This document shows positions 1 through 8,447 of a DNA stretch of 34,810 bases, one piece after another (the first letter of the stretch is position 1; each line of letters opens with the position of its first letter). The stretch lies in IMG/VR virus record IMGVR_UViG_3300030116_003700, positions 1 through 34,810 of that record; one strand, written 5' to 3'. The DNA comes from a virus. The translations under genes were made by a program, and so were the position numbers. The notes under the pieces are model-generated. The model was not told the origin of the DNA and did no database searches. It saw nothing but the letters and a program-made list of their open reading frames with translations.

Positions 1-3000
1 CCAATCTCCTTCATCAACAGTAATATATTCTTCATCAATTGACACATCTTCTAACACTCTAACAGATGTTTTTTCTGCCATTCTAAACATTTTATATGGT
101 GTACTTGAAAATCTATAATTGTAATAATGACTATTAGCAGCGTTTCTTGTTACTAGTGCGTTTACAAAAAAATCAAATTCAACAGGTTCATAAGATGGAT
201 TTTCTACATCTATTGGATTAAACCACATATCAAAACCACATTCAATTAATCTACCTAAAGTAAATCTTTTCATTGATGAAGGGGTAATACTAGCCGATAC
301 AATAGGAAAGTGATTATAATCAGAATTAAATTTGATTTGTTTTGAAACATTTCCTTGCCAATGATTATGTGTGATATTATTACTTTTAGATGAATTTTTA
401 CCTTCTAAAAATATATTAAAATCACCAAATGAATAATTAGAATTTGAATACCCTATATGATTTTCGTTATTTATACTATCTGAGTAAATATCACAAGGAG
501 AATAAATGTGGTATTGAGTACATGAAGGTGTATAAATATCTAATTTATTTCTCATTTGTCTAACAAAATTATCTATATTTTTATTACTCATTCCTGAAAA
601 ATATGTATGCTTAGGTAAAATAAAATTATAATTGTAAGAACCAACTGTATGTGTAATTTCTCCTAAAGCATTAGTATCTCCTGTGCTTGATGTACTACCA
701 GACATTTCAACAACAGAACCATTACTATCTTGTCTTAATTTAGAATATACAGGTTGTGTAATACTTTTACTACTATCATACATATGATAATCAGCCCAAT
801 TGCTACCTAATACAGGCATTGTACCTCTATTATCAGGAGGGAAATATCTTAAATTAAATGCTGTTTCAGTAGTAGTATCAAAAATACTAGGACATTCTAA
901 TAAAGGACTTATAATAGTAGGACTATTACCTGAAGTAAAACCTTCTTTAAATTTAAATGCTCTAGCAAAACCTGATGCTGAACCTTTAGAATTAGCATAT
1001 GTGCTATTATAAGACCTAAAACCTAATGCTGAGTTACCAGTTATTCTAGTTTTCCATAACGATGATTTACCACCTTTACCAAAATCAAAGTATCTATAAA
1101 TAGGAACACCATAATTATCATTTTCATGTTTCCAAATTATATGTTTCTTTTTACTATTTTCAGCAGTATAAGTTTTATTATGTACTAATTGTAATAAACC
1201 ACCATTGGATAAACTTTGAGTATTTAAGAAATACATACCTAAAGTATTACTATGTGCCGTATCATTTGAATTAGAATCTACTCTTGCTAATATAAAAGGA
1301 CTTACAGGTGCTATTGTAATTGTTGTATTTGATGTACTATTTTTACTAATATTAACTACATCATAATTTGTTAATGAAGATACAGTAGGTTGGTTAAAGT
1401 AAGTTACAGAAGAAGTAGTTTCATTTGCTAACCTAAACATAAATGGGTTATCTGTGCTAATGCCTCTAATATCATTTATATCATACCCTGAAGAAAAATC
1501 ACCTGTTGTAGCAGCACTATAAACTAATTCTTCTCCTGATGTATTTAATCCACCTGTAAAGAAAATACCTTTACCGCTTGCATTTAATATATTTTTAGCA
1601 CCATCAGTTGAACCACTTATACTTGTACCTGAAATTAAATAATCAGAATTAGTATTGGTATAAATAAAACCATGAGTAGTTCTTACATAATCTATTCTTG
1701 TAGGCTCGTAAAAAGTAATTGTAGACATAACTATATTTTTAACTACTCCTATTAATACTCCATCGGAACGATAGAGGGCAGTTTTATTACCTAACCAATC
1801 TTGATTAGAACCTGTATAATCAGCACCTATAAATATTGTAGCAGTAGTGCTTCCAATAGGTGTATCAGTTAATTTAACATCAGAAGCCGCTACTTGTTGA
1901 ATTGGGGATTTAGAACTATATACATAATCTTTGGAATGCAAATAATTTTTATTTACTACGGGTCCTAATAATTTATGTATATTATCTCTACCTGTTACTA
2001 CATATTTTAATTGTCCATCTTCAATATAATCTTCCATGTATTCTACTGAACCATTAAAAATTATTTTATCTACAATAAAACTACCTGAAAAATAATCCAA
2101 ATAACTATTAGTTAAAGACGGTTGATATAAACTAGTTGGTAAATTATTAGGAACAATTAATTTTCTATCTTCATTAATAGTAGATAAAGTAATTCTATTT
2201 CCTGAATATTCTCTATCTTTTAAAATTAATTCAATAGAAGAAGTATAATTAGCATTTAAATTAAAACTAACTAATAGATTACCTGTAATAGAAGACCATT
2301 TCTTTCTATAATATTCAACACCATTAATATTATTAATATCTTGTAAACCACCTGATGACCATGAAGTATCATTAATATGTCTATAATGACTCACAGTTAT
2401 ATCTTGAGTAAATAATTGTGTGCTAACATCTAAAGTTAAAGAACCAATATCAGAAACATTAGCAATTTTATAATGATAATTTCCTATTCTTATAATTTCT
2501 ACATTTGTTCCTGAAGAAGCATTAACTAAATAATTAGGTTCTCCTGAAATAAATCCTAAATTTTGTTTACTATTTAAACCTCTAATTTCAATTACATTTG
2601 CTGTTTTATAATATGCTAATCCAGGCAATTGAGCATCTGCTTCATTAGTAAATTGTTCTTCAAATAATATATTTCTAACTTTTAATGAATCATATTCTTT
2701 AAGTTTCTTATCTATAATTTTATTAGGGTCAGCAAATCTAATTTCTGAATATGTACCACTTTTACTTATTGTAGTAAATACATTTAAATCTAATAGATGT
2801 GGAAAAATATTTGCCTTTTCAGGAGAAGAAACATATTCTATATATCTTCTAGGACCTTTTGTATCATTAGAAGAAGTTTGATTATTTTGTGCTCTAAAAC
2901 CATTTCTAAAACAATTTATCCAATTATGATGTTGGAATGTATATGTATCTGAATATACAGCAAAACTACTTTGATTAATTTCATTAGCAGTATTACCTAC

Positions 3001-3855
3001 TGCGTTTACTTGAATATCATTAGTATGTAGGTTATCTGTTAAACTTACATTATATGTATAAGGACTTCTATCTACTATTACCCTACCTGCTTTTGGTTGT
3101 GTTAAAAAAACTGAAGTATCTTCTTCACTTCTATCACTATTACTTTCATAAAATTTTCTTTTTAATTGATATTTAGTTAAGTAATTTAATTGTCCAGCAT
3201 TATTTAATCTTTCATCATAAAAGTAAAAATGAGGCTTTTGTACTACTGAATATAAATCAAATCTTTTATCTGAATCTCCTGCACCGTTACCTAATAAACC
3301 ATATGCTACTGCTACTACTTCTGTATCATTAGTTTTATGTGGTCCTTTATAAATAGCAAATTTTGTATTTACAGGTAAAGTATGACTAACTTTAGGACTA
3401 AACTCAATACCATCATTTGCAGAATCAAATTGTACTTGTTCTGTAATTTTAGCAATATGTAATTTATTTTTGTGCGTGTTTAAATTAGCAACAGTAAAAT
3501 CTTCAGTAGAATATATTACAACAAAATAATCATAGTTAGCATCCATTGTTAATGTAGTACCAGCAGGCAATTTTAATCTATATTCTGTTGTATTCTGTGC
3601 ATTAGATAATACATCTAACTGTGTTGTATTAAATGGTAATATTCTATTAAAAACACTAGCACCATCATCATGTATAGAATGTGTTGAATTATCCGTTCTA
3701 ATTTCATAAAATGTTAAATTAGTCAATTCATCAAGAGTCAAGTTCTCATTAACAATAACAGGGTTAATAGATGTTTTAGTTTGACTGTTTCCAAATGTTC
3801 CATCTGCACTACTGTAAGCAGTTTGTCCAGCATTTAATACATATGTATCAGTCAT
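1..3855 (-). CDS. Giant distal tail protein, C-terminus beyond the window
   Basis: The frame opens at ATG 3855 and stays open to base 1, giving 1285 codons without a stop, so the C-terminus lies outside the window. The start is well placed: GAGGAGG lies about 7 bases upstream, and the ATG shares one base with the stop of the LamG gene (TAATG). The protein is rich in Asn, Ser, Thr and Tyr with many short beta-type stretches, and no signal peptide or membrane segment was seen. Around residues 640-670 it contains VVTGRDNIHKLLGP, and residues 694-708 carry a beta motif also found in two other tail genes. Size, composition and position after tape measure and distal tail genes suggest a tail tip, baseplate hub or fibre protein. 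The function is inferred from context; I do not recognise a specific family. Confidence 0.8.
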   Translation of the reverse strand, partial: MTDTYVLNAGQTAYSSADGTFGNSQTKTSINPVIVNENLTLDELTNLTFYEIRTDNSTHSIHDDGASVFNRILPFNTTQLDVLSNAQNTTEYRLKLPAGTTLTMDANYDYFVVIYSTEDFTVANLNTHKNKLHIAKITEQVQFDSANDGIEFSPKVSHTLPVNTKFAIYKGPHKTNDTEVVAVAYGLLGNGAGDSDKRFDLYSVVQKPHFYFYDERLNNAGQLNYLTKYQLKRKFYESNSDRSEEDTSVFLTQPKAGRVIVDRSPYTYNVSLTDNLHTNDIQVNAVGNTANEINQSSFAVYSDTYTFQHHNWINCFRNGFRAQNNQTSSNDTKGPRRYIEYVSSPEKANIFPHLLDLNVFTTISKSGTYSEIRFADPNKIIDKKLKEYDSLKVRNILFEEQFTNEADAQLPGLAYYKTANVIEIRGLNSKQNLGFISGEPNYLVNASSGTNVEIIRIGNYHYKIANVSDIGSLTLDVSTQLFTQDITVSHYRHINDTSWSSGGLQDINNINGVEYYRKKWSSITGNLLVSFNLNANYTSSIELILKDREYSGNRITLSTINEDRKLIVPNNLPTSLYQPSLTNSYLDYFSGSFIVDKIIFNGSVEYMEDYIEDGQLKYVVTGRDNIHKLLGPVVNKNYLHSKDYVYSSKSPIQQVAASDVKLTDTPIGSTTATIFIGADYTGSNQDWLGNKTALYRSDGVLIGVVKNIVMSTITFYEPTRIDYVRTTHGFIYTNTNSDYLISGTSISGSTDGAKNILNASGKGIFFTGGLNTSGEELVYSAATTGDFSSGYDINDIRGISTDNPFMFRLANETTSSVTYFNQPTVSSLTNYDVVNISKNSTSNTTITIAPVSPFILARVDSNSNDTAHSNTLGMYFLNTQSLSNGGLLQLVHNKTYTAENSKKKHIIWKHENDNYGVPIYRYFDFGKGGKSSLWKTRITGNSALGFRSYNSTYANSKGSASGFARAFKFKEGFTSGNSPTIISPLLECPSIFDTTTETAFNLRYFPPDNRGTMPVLGSNWADYHMYDSSKSITQPVYSKLRQDSNGSVVEMSGSTSSTGDTNALGEITHTVGSYNYNFILPKHTYFSGMSNKNIDNFVRQMRNKLDIYTPSCTQYHIYSPCDIYSDSINNENHIGYSNSNYSFGDFNIFLEGKNSSKSNNITHNHWQGNVSKQIKFNSDYNHFPIVSASITPSSMKRFTLGRLIECGFDMWFNPIDVENPSYEPVEFDFFVNALVTRNAANSHYYNYRFSSTPYKMFRMAEKTSVRVLEDVSIDEEYITVDEGDW
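1732..1776 (-). repeat. Shared tail beta motif, copy in giant tail protein
   Basis: Residues 694-708 read LYRSDGVLIGVVKNI. They align without gaps to LFDANGVFMGTIKNI in the neighbouring LamG protein and LYTNAGKFIGKVYGF in the tail tube protein. Conserved positions are Leu, an aromatic, Gly6, Gly10 and Val/Ile12. It probably forms a small beta hairpin inside a tail-decorating domain. Confidence 0.45.
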
Positions 3856-5018
3856 TAATCTTCCTCCTCAAATGTTAAGTATAATAATAAATTTCTATGT
3901 TGTGGTAATAAAGTGTATAAAGAACTAAAATCACTATAATAAGAATTAGTAATAGCCATTTCATGTATTTCACCCATAAATTGAGTTTTTCTATCTTCAG
4001 GATAACTTAAAGATGCGTCTTTACCAATAAATATATTATCAGTACCAAAAGTAAAATTAGTTTTAATAAAGTTAGGAGATAATCTATCTGTATGAGTTGC
4101 CGATGCTATTTCAACATTATTTAAAAATAAACTTATTTTACCTGTTGCGTCATCAAAACTTAATGCTAAATGATAAAGACCTTCTAAATAAGGTGCTTCT
4201 AACAAAGGCTTCTTGTATATTTTACCATCAGTAGCATCATATTGTGCTTTTGTATATCCTGAAACGGTAGTATCAATAGTAAAATTAAAGTTTGTTATAT
4301 TTTTTATTGTACCCATAAATACACCATTAGCGTCAAATAACTCCATTTGTTCATGCACTAATTGTTTATGTCCTGAATCTGTAAATTGTATATCTCCTGT
4401 AAATAACATTTGTGTAGAACTTGATGGTGAAACGGTTGTATCAACCATATTTTGAATTGAACCTAAATATTTAATATCATCTGTAAGTGTATAATTAGTA
4501 TCTCTTGCTCTAATAATAGTTGGACTGTTTAATGTAAATGGGTTAGTAATAGTCATTTTACAACAAATTCTATATTCAGCAGGCTGGTTATCATTATGTT
4601 TAGTTGTATTTTCTAAATACAATTCTAATTTTTGTGATTTAAATAACATCATTTTATGATTTGAACCTGTACCATCCCAATTAAATCTATGATTTAAAGG
4701 TAAATATTTTTCACTTTGATAAGCCCCTTCTCCTGAACTATGTCCAATATATGTTGCTTGCTTATATGCAGGCATAGTTTTTTGTGAAGTTAAAATACCA
4801 TCAGGGTGAGCAGGGCTATTATTGGTTGTTCTTGTACCTGCCCCGTTAATATCATAAGGAGTAAAAATATATTCCATTGTAAAATCTCCCTCATGTTCCC
4901 AAATACCATAAGGCGTTTCAGCAATATTTTTACTATAATTTATTGTAATATTTCCATCGCACATAACAGGAAATTGGATTGCCTTTTGGCTTCCCATGTA
5001 TGCGTTATAATTACTCAA
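3855..5018 (-). CDS. LamG/lectin-like tail protein, probable receptor binding
   Basis: I place the start at TTG 5018 (387 residues). GGTGA at 5024-5028 lies exactly 5 bases upstream; a GTG at 5027 would sit inside that Shine-Dalgarno. The C-terminal part, about residues 275-365, has the run expected of a LamG/concanavalin-like beta sandwich: GLYHLALSFDDATGKISLFL, then NVEIAS, then IFIGKD, then a GEIHEMAI strand. An N-terminal beta region (about 40-60 and 120-180) may form another sandwich. Residues 227-241 carry the shared tail beta motif. Such domains bind glycans or surface proteins, so host attachment at the tail tip is likely. It lies between a distal tail protein and the giant tail protein. 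The fold call is by eye. Confidence 0.72.
   Translation of the reverse strand: MSNYNAYMGSQKAIQFPVMCDGNITINYSKNIAETPYGIWEHEGDFTMEYIFTPYDINGAGTRTTNNSPAHPDGILTSQKTMPAYKQATYIGHSSGEGAYQSEKYLPLNHRFNWDGTGSNHKMMLFKSQKLELYLENTTKHNDNQPAEYRICCKMTITNPFTLNSPTIIRARDTNYTLTDDIKYLGSIQNMVDTTVSPSSSTQMLFTGDIQFTDSGHKQLVHEQMELFDANGVFMGTIKNITNFNFTIDTTVSGYTKAQYDATDGKIYKKPLLEAPYLEGLYHLALSFDDATGKISLFLNNVEIASATHTDRLSPNFIKTNFTFGTDNIFIGKDASLSYPEDRKTQFMGEIHEMAITNSYYSDFSSLYTLLPQHRNLLLYLTFEEED
4296..4340 (-). repeat. Shared tail beta motif, copy in LamG protein
   Basis: Residues 227-241, LFDANGVFMGTIKNI, match the motif in the giant tail protein at nine of fifteen positions (L, N/D-G-V, G, K-N-I and similar aliphatics). 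The upstream flank is also alike, with a (I/L)F(I/T)G strand about 20 residues before. Confidence 0.45.
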
Positions 5019-5023
5019 AAATA

Positions 5024-5028
5024 TCACC
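5024..5028 (-). promoter_or_regulatory. GGTGA ribosome binding site that decides a TTG start
   Basis: The minus strand reads GGGTGATATTTTTGAGT. The TGA is also the stop codon of the upstream gene, and TTG 5018 follows GGTGA by 5 bases. The same arrangement precedes TTG 16552 and TTG 22133. Confidence 0.6.
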
Positions 5029-5842
5029 CTACAACAAATGCTACTTCAAAGTCCATTGTAAATTGAACAAATGTACTGTTAGCATCAAAGGTACAATTGA
5101 AACTTCTAATGAACCCTTTCATACCTTGAATTTCAGTATTGCTATGTATTGGTTCTGCAAAGTTGCTAAATGCTGTTCCTTCATCTGTATCAGGAAAAAC
5201 TGCATAAATACTACCTGCATTATCTTGACTTCTAACTTTGTAAGTAAATGGAATTAAAGGTAGATTTTCAATAGCCGTAAATGAAGTAGGATTATTACCT
5301 AAATCCTGTGCGGCTCTTTCGTCTAAACCTTGATGATATTTATATTCGTGATTAACTCTACTAGGAATAAGAATAATTAATTCATTCATATTTTGTGTGC
5401 TTTGAAATGCTGAAGAATCTACACTTGAATGTAATAACTGTGCTACTTCATGGGCGGTCATAAATACACTTGGGTTTAATAACATTTGATTACTTGAAGT
5501 TCTCGCTTCATTTTTGTAATTCTGCTTAAATTGTTTTGTAATAAATTGGTCTGTAATAAAACCGCTTAATGAAACAGTTTTTTGACACATACCTAAATCT
5601 AATGCTAGTGTTTGTGCTTCTCCTGTAACTGCACCAATTCCAGGAACAGGTAATGCTGGAACAGTTTTTGAAGTGCTAATACTAATTGACTCGCATTTTA
5701 AACCAATTCTATTTGCTTCAAAGGTAGTGCTATCTTTACTTCTTGCTCTTGTATTAACAAAAACCATATGTTGAATACCTTGCGAATTATCTGTTTGTAT
5801 ATTGTTATCTATTTGTGCGTAATTCCATAATTGATTAGTCAT
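5024..5842 (-). CDS. Distal tail / tail-tip protein candidate
   Basis: A 272-residue protein with mixed beta-rich content and no membrane segments. ATG 5842 has GGGTGA 5 bases upstream, and that TGA is the stop of the tape measure gene, so translation is coupled. Residues about 75-95 (ALDLGMCQKTVSLSGFITDQ) resemble the strand-turn-strand of tail tube and distal-tail folds, where a leucine-rich strand precedes a signature like T-V-x-L-x-G. The C-terminus ends in alternating hydrophobics (FTMDFEVAFVVG), again beta. In siphovirus gene order the first gene after the tape measure is usually the distal tail protein, which caps the tube and carries the hub. The role is inferred mainly from position; a tail-tube-like baseplate component is the alternative. 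Confidence 0.55.
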   Translation of the reverse strand: MTNQLWNYAQIDNNIQTDNSQGIQHMVFVNTRARSKDSTTFEANRIGLKCESISISTSKTVPALPVPGIGAVTGEAQTLALDLGMCQKTVSLSGFITDQFITKQFKQNYKNEARTSSNQMLLNPSVFMTAHEVAQLLHSSVDSSAFQSTQNMNELIILIPSRVNHEYKYHQGLDERAAQDLGNNPTSFTAIENLPLIPFTYKVRSQDNAGSIYAVFPDTDEGTAFSNFAEPIHSNTEIQGMKGFIRSFNCTFDANSTFVQFTMDFEVAFVVG

Positions 5843-5847
5843 TTATA

Positions 5848-7761
5848 TCACCCTCTAGTTCCTGAACTTGTACTTCTATTAATTTCTCTTGAAATAATCT
5901 TACTTACTTTTGTAGCCATATCTCTAACTTCAGCGTCTGATGCACCTATTCTTCCTTGTACATTAACAGTAATATTGGTTGTATTACCAACCATTCCTTT
6001 ACTTTGTTGGTTAGAATAAACTCTTGAACCTGATGGTACATCTAGTATTTCAGGACCTCTTTCTCCTACAACAGTTAAACCACTTGCAGGACCACCTTCC
6101 GCTTTAAATCCAAATGCTTTACCAATAGCGGTTGCTAATGCACCTACTAAAGCAACAACTAATGCCCCTACAATAATAAAAGGCATAGCGGCTAATATAA
6201 CAGGTATGGCTATTAGTATTAATTTAATTGCTACAACTAAGGCAATTACTATAAATATAGCACCAACAATCATAGCACCTAAATTATCTGATGCAAAACC
6301 AAACTTTTCCATTAATCTACCACCCCATTCTAATAGAGGCGTAATAATAAGAGCCATTATAGCAGGTCCAATTACTGTTTCCCATACACCAAGTATTAAT
6401 TGATATGCTAATTCACCAAATGCTACTGCAAAATTTAATAGTCTTTCCCAAAATGAACCATCACCATTAAATAATTCTTCCGTTGCTGACCAAAATTCAG
6501 CAAATGCAGAAATTAAATTACCAACAAATTCTACTATAAATCCTATTGTTGCTACTATACCATCAAATACTCCTCTAAGATATTTGAATATACCTAATTT
6601 TTGTAATAAGAAAAAGCCAATAACAAACAAAGTTATGAATAAAATAATTTTACCAAATACCAAACCAGCCATTTTAAAGAAATTACCAACCATTTTTAGA
6701 TTTAATTTACTTAAACCAGTTCTAAATTTTTTTAATTTATCAGCAGCCTTCTGTTTCATTTCTTCAAACTTCTCACTTCTTTTACGCCACTTTGATTTTT
6801 GTTTTTCCCAAAAGGTAAACTGTTTCATATCATCATCAGAAATAGTAATCTCCGAAATAGTAAAATCTTGTCCAGCATCTGCTAATTTATCTACATCTGT
6901 ACCTGATAATGTTTGTTCTTTTCTATTTCTTGCTAATTGACCTTTTTTCTTTCCACCTTTGTATCTTCTTCTACCTTCTACTTTAAATTCAAAACCTTTA
7001 TCAGATAATTCACCTGCTAAACTTGCTTGTTGTTTTCTAATTTCTACTAACTTTTCATTTATTTCATTTTGTTCATCAGCATCAGCAGTAGAATTAAGTG
7101 CGTTTCTAAGTATTAGTTTTTCTTCTTCTAAACTTTGCATTTTAGCAAGTGCTCTTTGTTCTTCTTTACCTACTTCTACAAATCTTTCTTTTTTAACCAA
7201 AAGGTCATCATTATCTTTTAAACGCTTTTTCATTTGTCTAATAAGAAGTGAATCATGGTCTTTTTCAGCAGCCATAATTTTTACTTTAGCCTTTTGCATT
7301 CTTGTTTCTATTTCAGCAAGAGCAGTTGTAGTACCTAAAGTCATTTGAAGTGTCTTAAAATATTTACTACCAAAAAGAATTTTTCTAGCAGTATTATCTA
7401 CATCTGTATCAGTAATCTTACTTGTTGCTTCTAATACTTTTTCAACATTTTTTAATGCCTTTTCTCTTTTAATTGTTTCTTCAAGCATTTCTTGTTCTTG
7501 CTTTAATCTTCTTTGTTCAAGAATTTGAGCACCCTGAAGTAAATTAGAAATTGCTTTAATTTTATTTTGTATTCTCCAAAACCCTGTTCCTGAGAAGAAA
7601 CGAGCAACGGAAACCCATGCTTGTCCTGTTGCTGTACTTGTTTTAGTAATATCAGTAAAACCCTTGATAATACCTGTTTGTAGACGAGAAACATCTCTCA
7701 TTGATTGGGTTACTTCATCTAACCCTTTTACCCAATCTTCTATGTCCTCATCACTAGCCAT
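5848..7761 (-). CDS. Tail tape measure protein
   Basis: The protein is 637 residues. An N-terminal helical part (residues about 85-250) is rich in Lys, Glu and Gln and looks coiled-coil. A basic stretch follows (RRRYKGGKKK, 264-273). Residues about 355-550 hold several strongly hydrophobic segments, for example IILFITLFVIGFF and LILIAIPVILAAMPFIIVGA. The C-terminal region has GGPASGLTVVGERGPEILDV (556-575); the GERGPE signature is typical of tape measure proteins. This family runs inside the tail tube, sets tail length and helps DNA entry into the cell. At roughly 0.15 nm per residue, a known rule of thumb, it would specify a tail near 95 nm. It follows the chaperone genes by 5 bases. The start has no strong Shine-Dalgarno and may rely on coupling. 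Confidence 0.9.
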   Translation of the reverse strand: MASDEDIEDWVKGLDEVTQSMRDVSRLQTGIIKGFTDITKTSTATGQAWVSVARFFSGTGFWRIQNKIKAISNLLQGAQILEQRRLKQEQEMLEETIKREKALKNVEKVLEATSKITDTDVDNTARKILFGSKYFKTLQMTLGTTTALAEIETRMQKAKVKIMAAEKDHDSLLIRQMKKRLKDNDDLLVKKERFVEVGKEEQRALAKMQSLEEEKLILRNALNSTADADEQNEINEKLVEIRKQQASLAGELSDKGFEFKVEGRRRYKGGKKKGQLARNRKEQTLSGTDVDKLADAGQDFTISEITISDDDMKQFTFWEKQKSKWRKRSEKFEEMKQKAADKLKKFRTGLSKLNLKMVGNFFKMAGLVFGKIILFITLFVIGFFLLQKLGIFKYLRGVFDGIVATIGFIVEFVGNLISAFAEFWSATEELFNGDGSFWERLLNFAVAFGELAYQLILGVWETVIGPAIMALIITPLLEWGGRLMEKFGFASDNLGAMIVGAIFIVIALVVAIKLILIAIPVILAAMPFIIVGALVVALVGALATAIGKAFGFKAEGGPASGLTVVGERGPEILDVPSGSRVYSNQQSKGMVGNTTNITVNVQGRIGASDAEVRDMATKVSKIISREINRSTSSGTRG

Positions 7762-7766
7762 TTAAA

Positions 7767-8009
7767 TCATCTCGGTATATTTGGTATTTTACTCATTTGT
7801 CCTTTCATATCTTTTTGTACTTTTTCTAATTCACCTGCTTTCATACCTTCTATTATTTCATATGTCATCATTAACTCTTTTACTAATGTTGCGGGTAATT
7901 GATAGGCTTCGCTAGGTGGTATATTTAATTCCTTACTAAGTGTGTAAAGAGTCAAGAGAGATAGCACTTTAGGGTTTTCAACCTTTCCTTTAACTAATGC
8001 ATCCCTCAT
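7767..8009 (-). CDS. Tail assembly chaperone, second frame (GT-type)
   Basis: An 80-residue helical protein directly before the tape measure gene. Its ATG overlaps the stop of the preceding chaperone (ATGA, 8006-8009), and it lies in the -1 frame relative to that gene. A slippery heptamer T_TTA_AAA at 8015-8021 lies in the zero frame of the upstream gene. A -1 shift there would join residues 1-119 of the first protein to R-E plus these 80 residues, giving about 201 residues. In many tailed phages such G/GT pairs hold the tape measure protein soluble and recruit tube subunits, and only the longer fusion binds the tape measure. Independent start at ATG 8009 by reinitiation is also possible. No sequence family was recognised; the call rests on position, size and the shift site. 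Confidence 0.7.
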   Translation of the reverse strand: MRDALVKGKVENPKVLSLLTLYTLSKELNIPPSEAYQLPATLVKELMMTYEIIEGMKAGELEKVQKDMKGQMSKIPNIPR

Positions 8010-8371
8010 TTCTCTTTTAAATCAGGGTCTACCTCCATCATTCCGAAGGGGTCGGGCAAAATAGACTTGATTTGATTACCCACATATGGGTTTAATCTTA
8101 GTAAATCAAGCGGTGTTAATGCTGGTTCTGTCTTATCAATAAATGCTTCAAATAGATAATGATACACTTCTGTAATATCCATTGATACATCTTGAGCCTT
8201 TGCGTTAATATTGAATAACTTCATTTGAGCCTGTTCCAATTGTAAAAATGTAGGGTCTTTTACCCACACTTTCATGTATTCATCTTCTTCAGGGTCAATT
8301 TTTACATAGTGTAATTCACTATTTGTTTTATTCAATAACTTGCTTTTGTCGTTCACAATTTTCTTTTCCAT
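8006..8371 (-). CDS. Tail assembly chaperone, first frame (G-type)
   Basis: A 121-residue protein between tail tube and tape measure, the place of the gpG-like tail assembly chaperone. The middle (EEDEYMKVWVKDPTFLQLEQ) is a style seen in such chaperones, a short beta part followed by helices. The C-terminus is acidic. GGAAG stands about 8 bases before ATG 8371. Near its 3' end GAT-TTA-AAA-GAG carries the slippery heptamer at 8015-8021. This protein would be the main zero-frame product and the fusion the minor one. A 76-base gap separates it from the tail tube gene, one of the longest in the window. Confidence 0.7.
   Translation of the reverse strand: MEKKIVNDKSKLLNKTNSELHYVKIDPEEDEYMKVWVKDPTFLQLEQAQMKLFNINAKAQDVSMDITEVYHYLFEAFIDKTEPALTPLDLLRLNPYVGNQIKSILPDPFGMMEVDPDLKEK
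8015..8021 (-). promoter_or_regulatory. Probable -1 ribosomal frameshift site (TTTAAAA)
   Basis: Read in the zero frame of the upstream chaperone this is T_TTA_AAA, a canonical X_XXY_YYZ slippery heptamer, four codons before the stop codon. The downstream chaperone frame is exactly -1, and no stop intervenes. I did not identify a downstream pseudoknot. Confidence 0.65.
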
Positions 8372-8447
8372 TTATAATACTTCCTTTTTTCATAATTACC
8401 TACCACCCAACCGAATATATCTATTTTTTTTTTGATTTCTTTGAATC
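8372..8447 (-). other. 76-base gap between tail tube and chaperone genes
   Basis: The gap contains a run of ten T on the plus strand, which is a run of A in the transcript, followed by ATAGATATATTC. The TATATT could be a weak TATA-like element for the chaperone and tape measure genes, with the A-rich stretch as its upstream element. No convincing hairpin or short gene was seen. Confidence 0.25.

Noticed and set aside
800-1012. 70-codon open frame on the plus strand
   Set aside because: It lies antisense within the continuous minus-strand tail gene, with no start signal.
8421-8432. T run on the plus strand as a terminator
   Set aside because: In the minus-strand transcript it is an A run and no hairpin precedes it; no plus-strand gene ends here.
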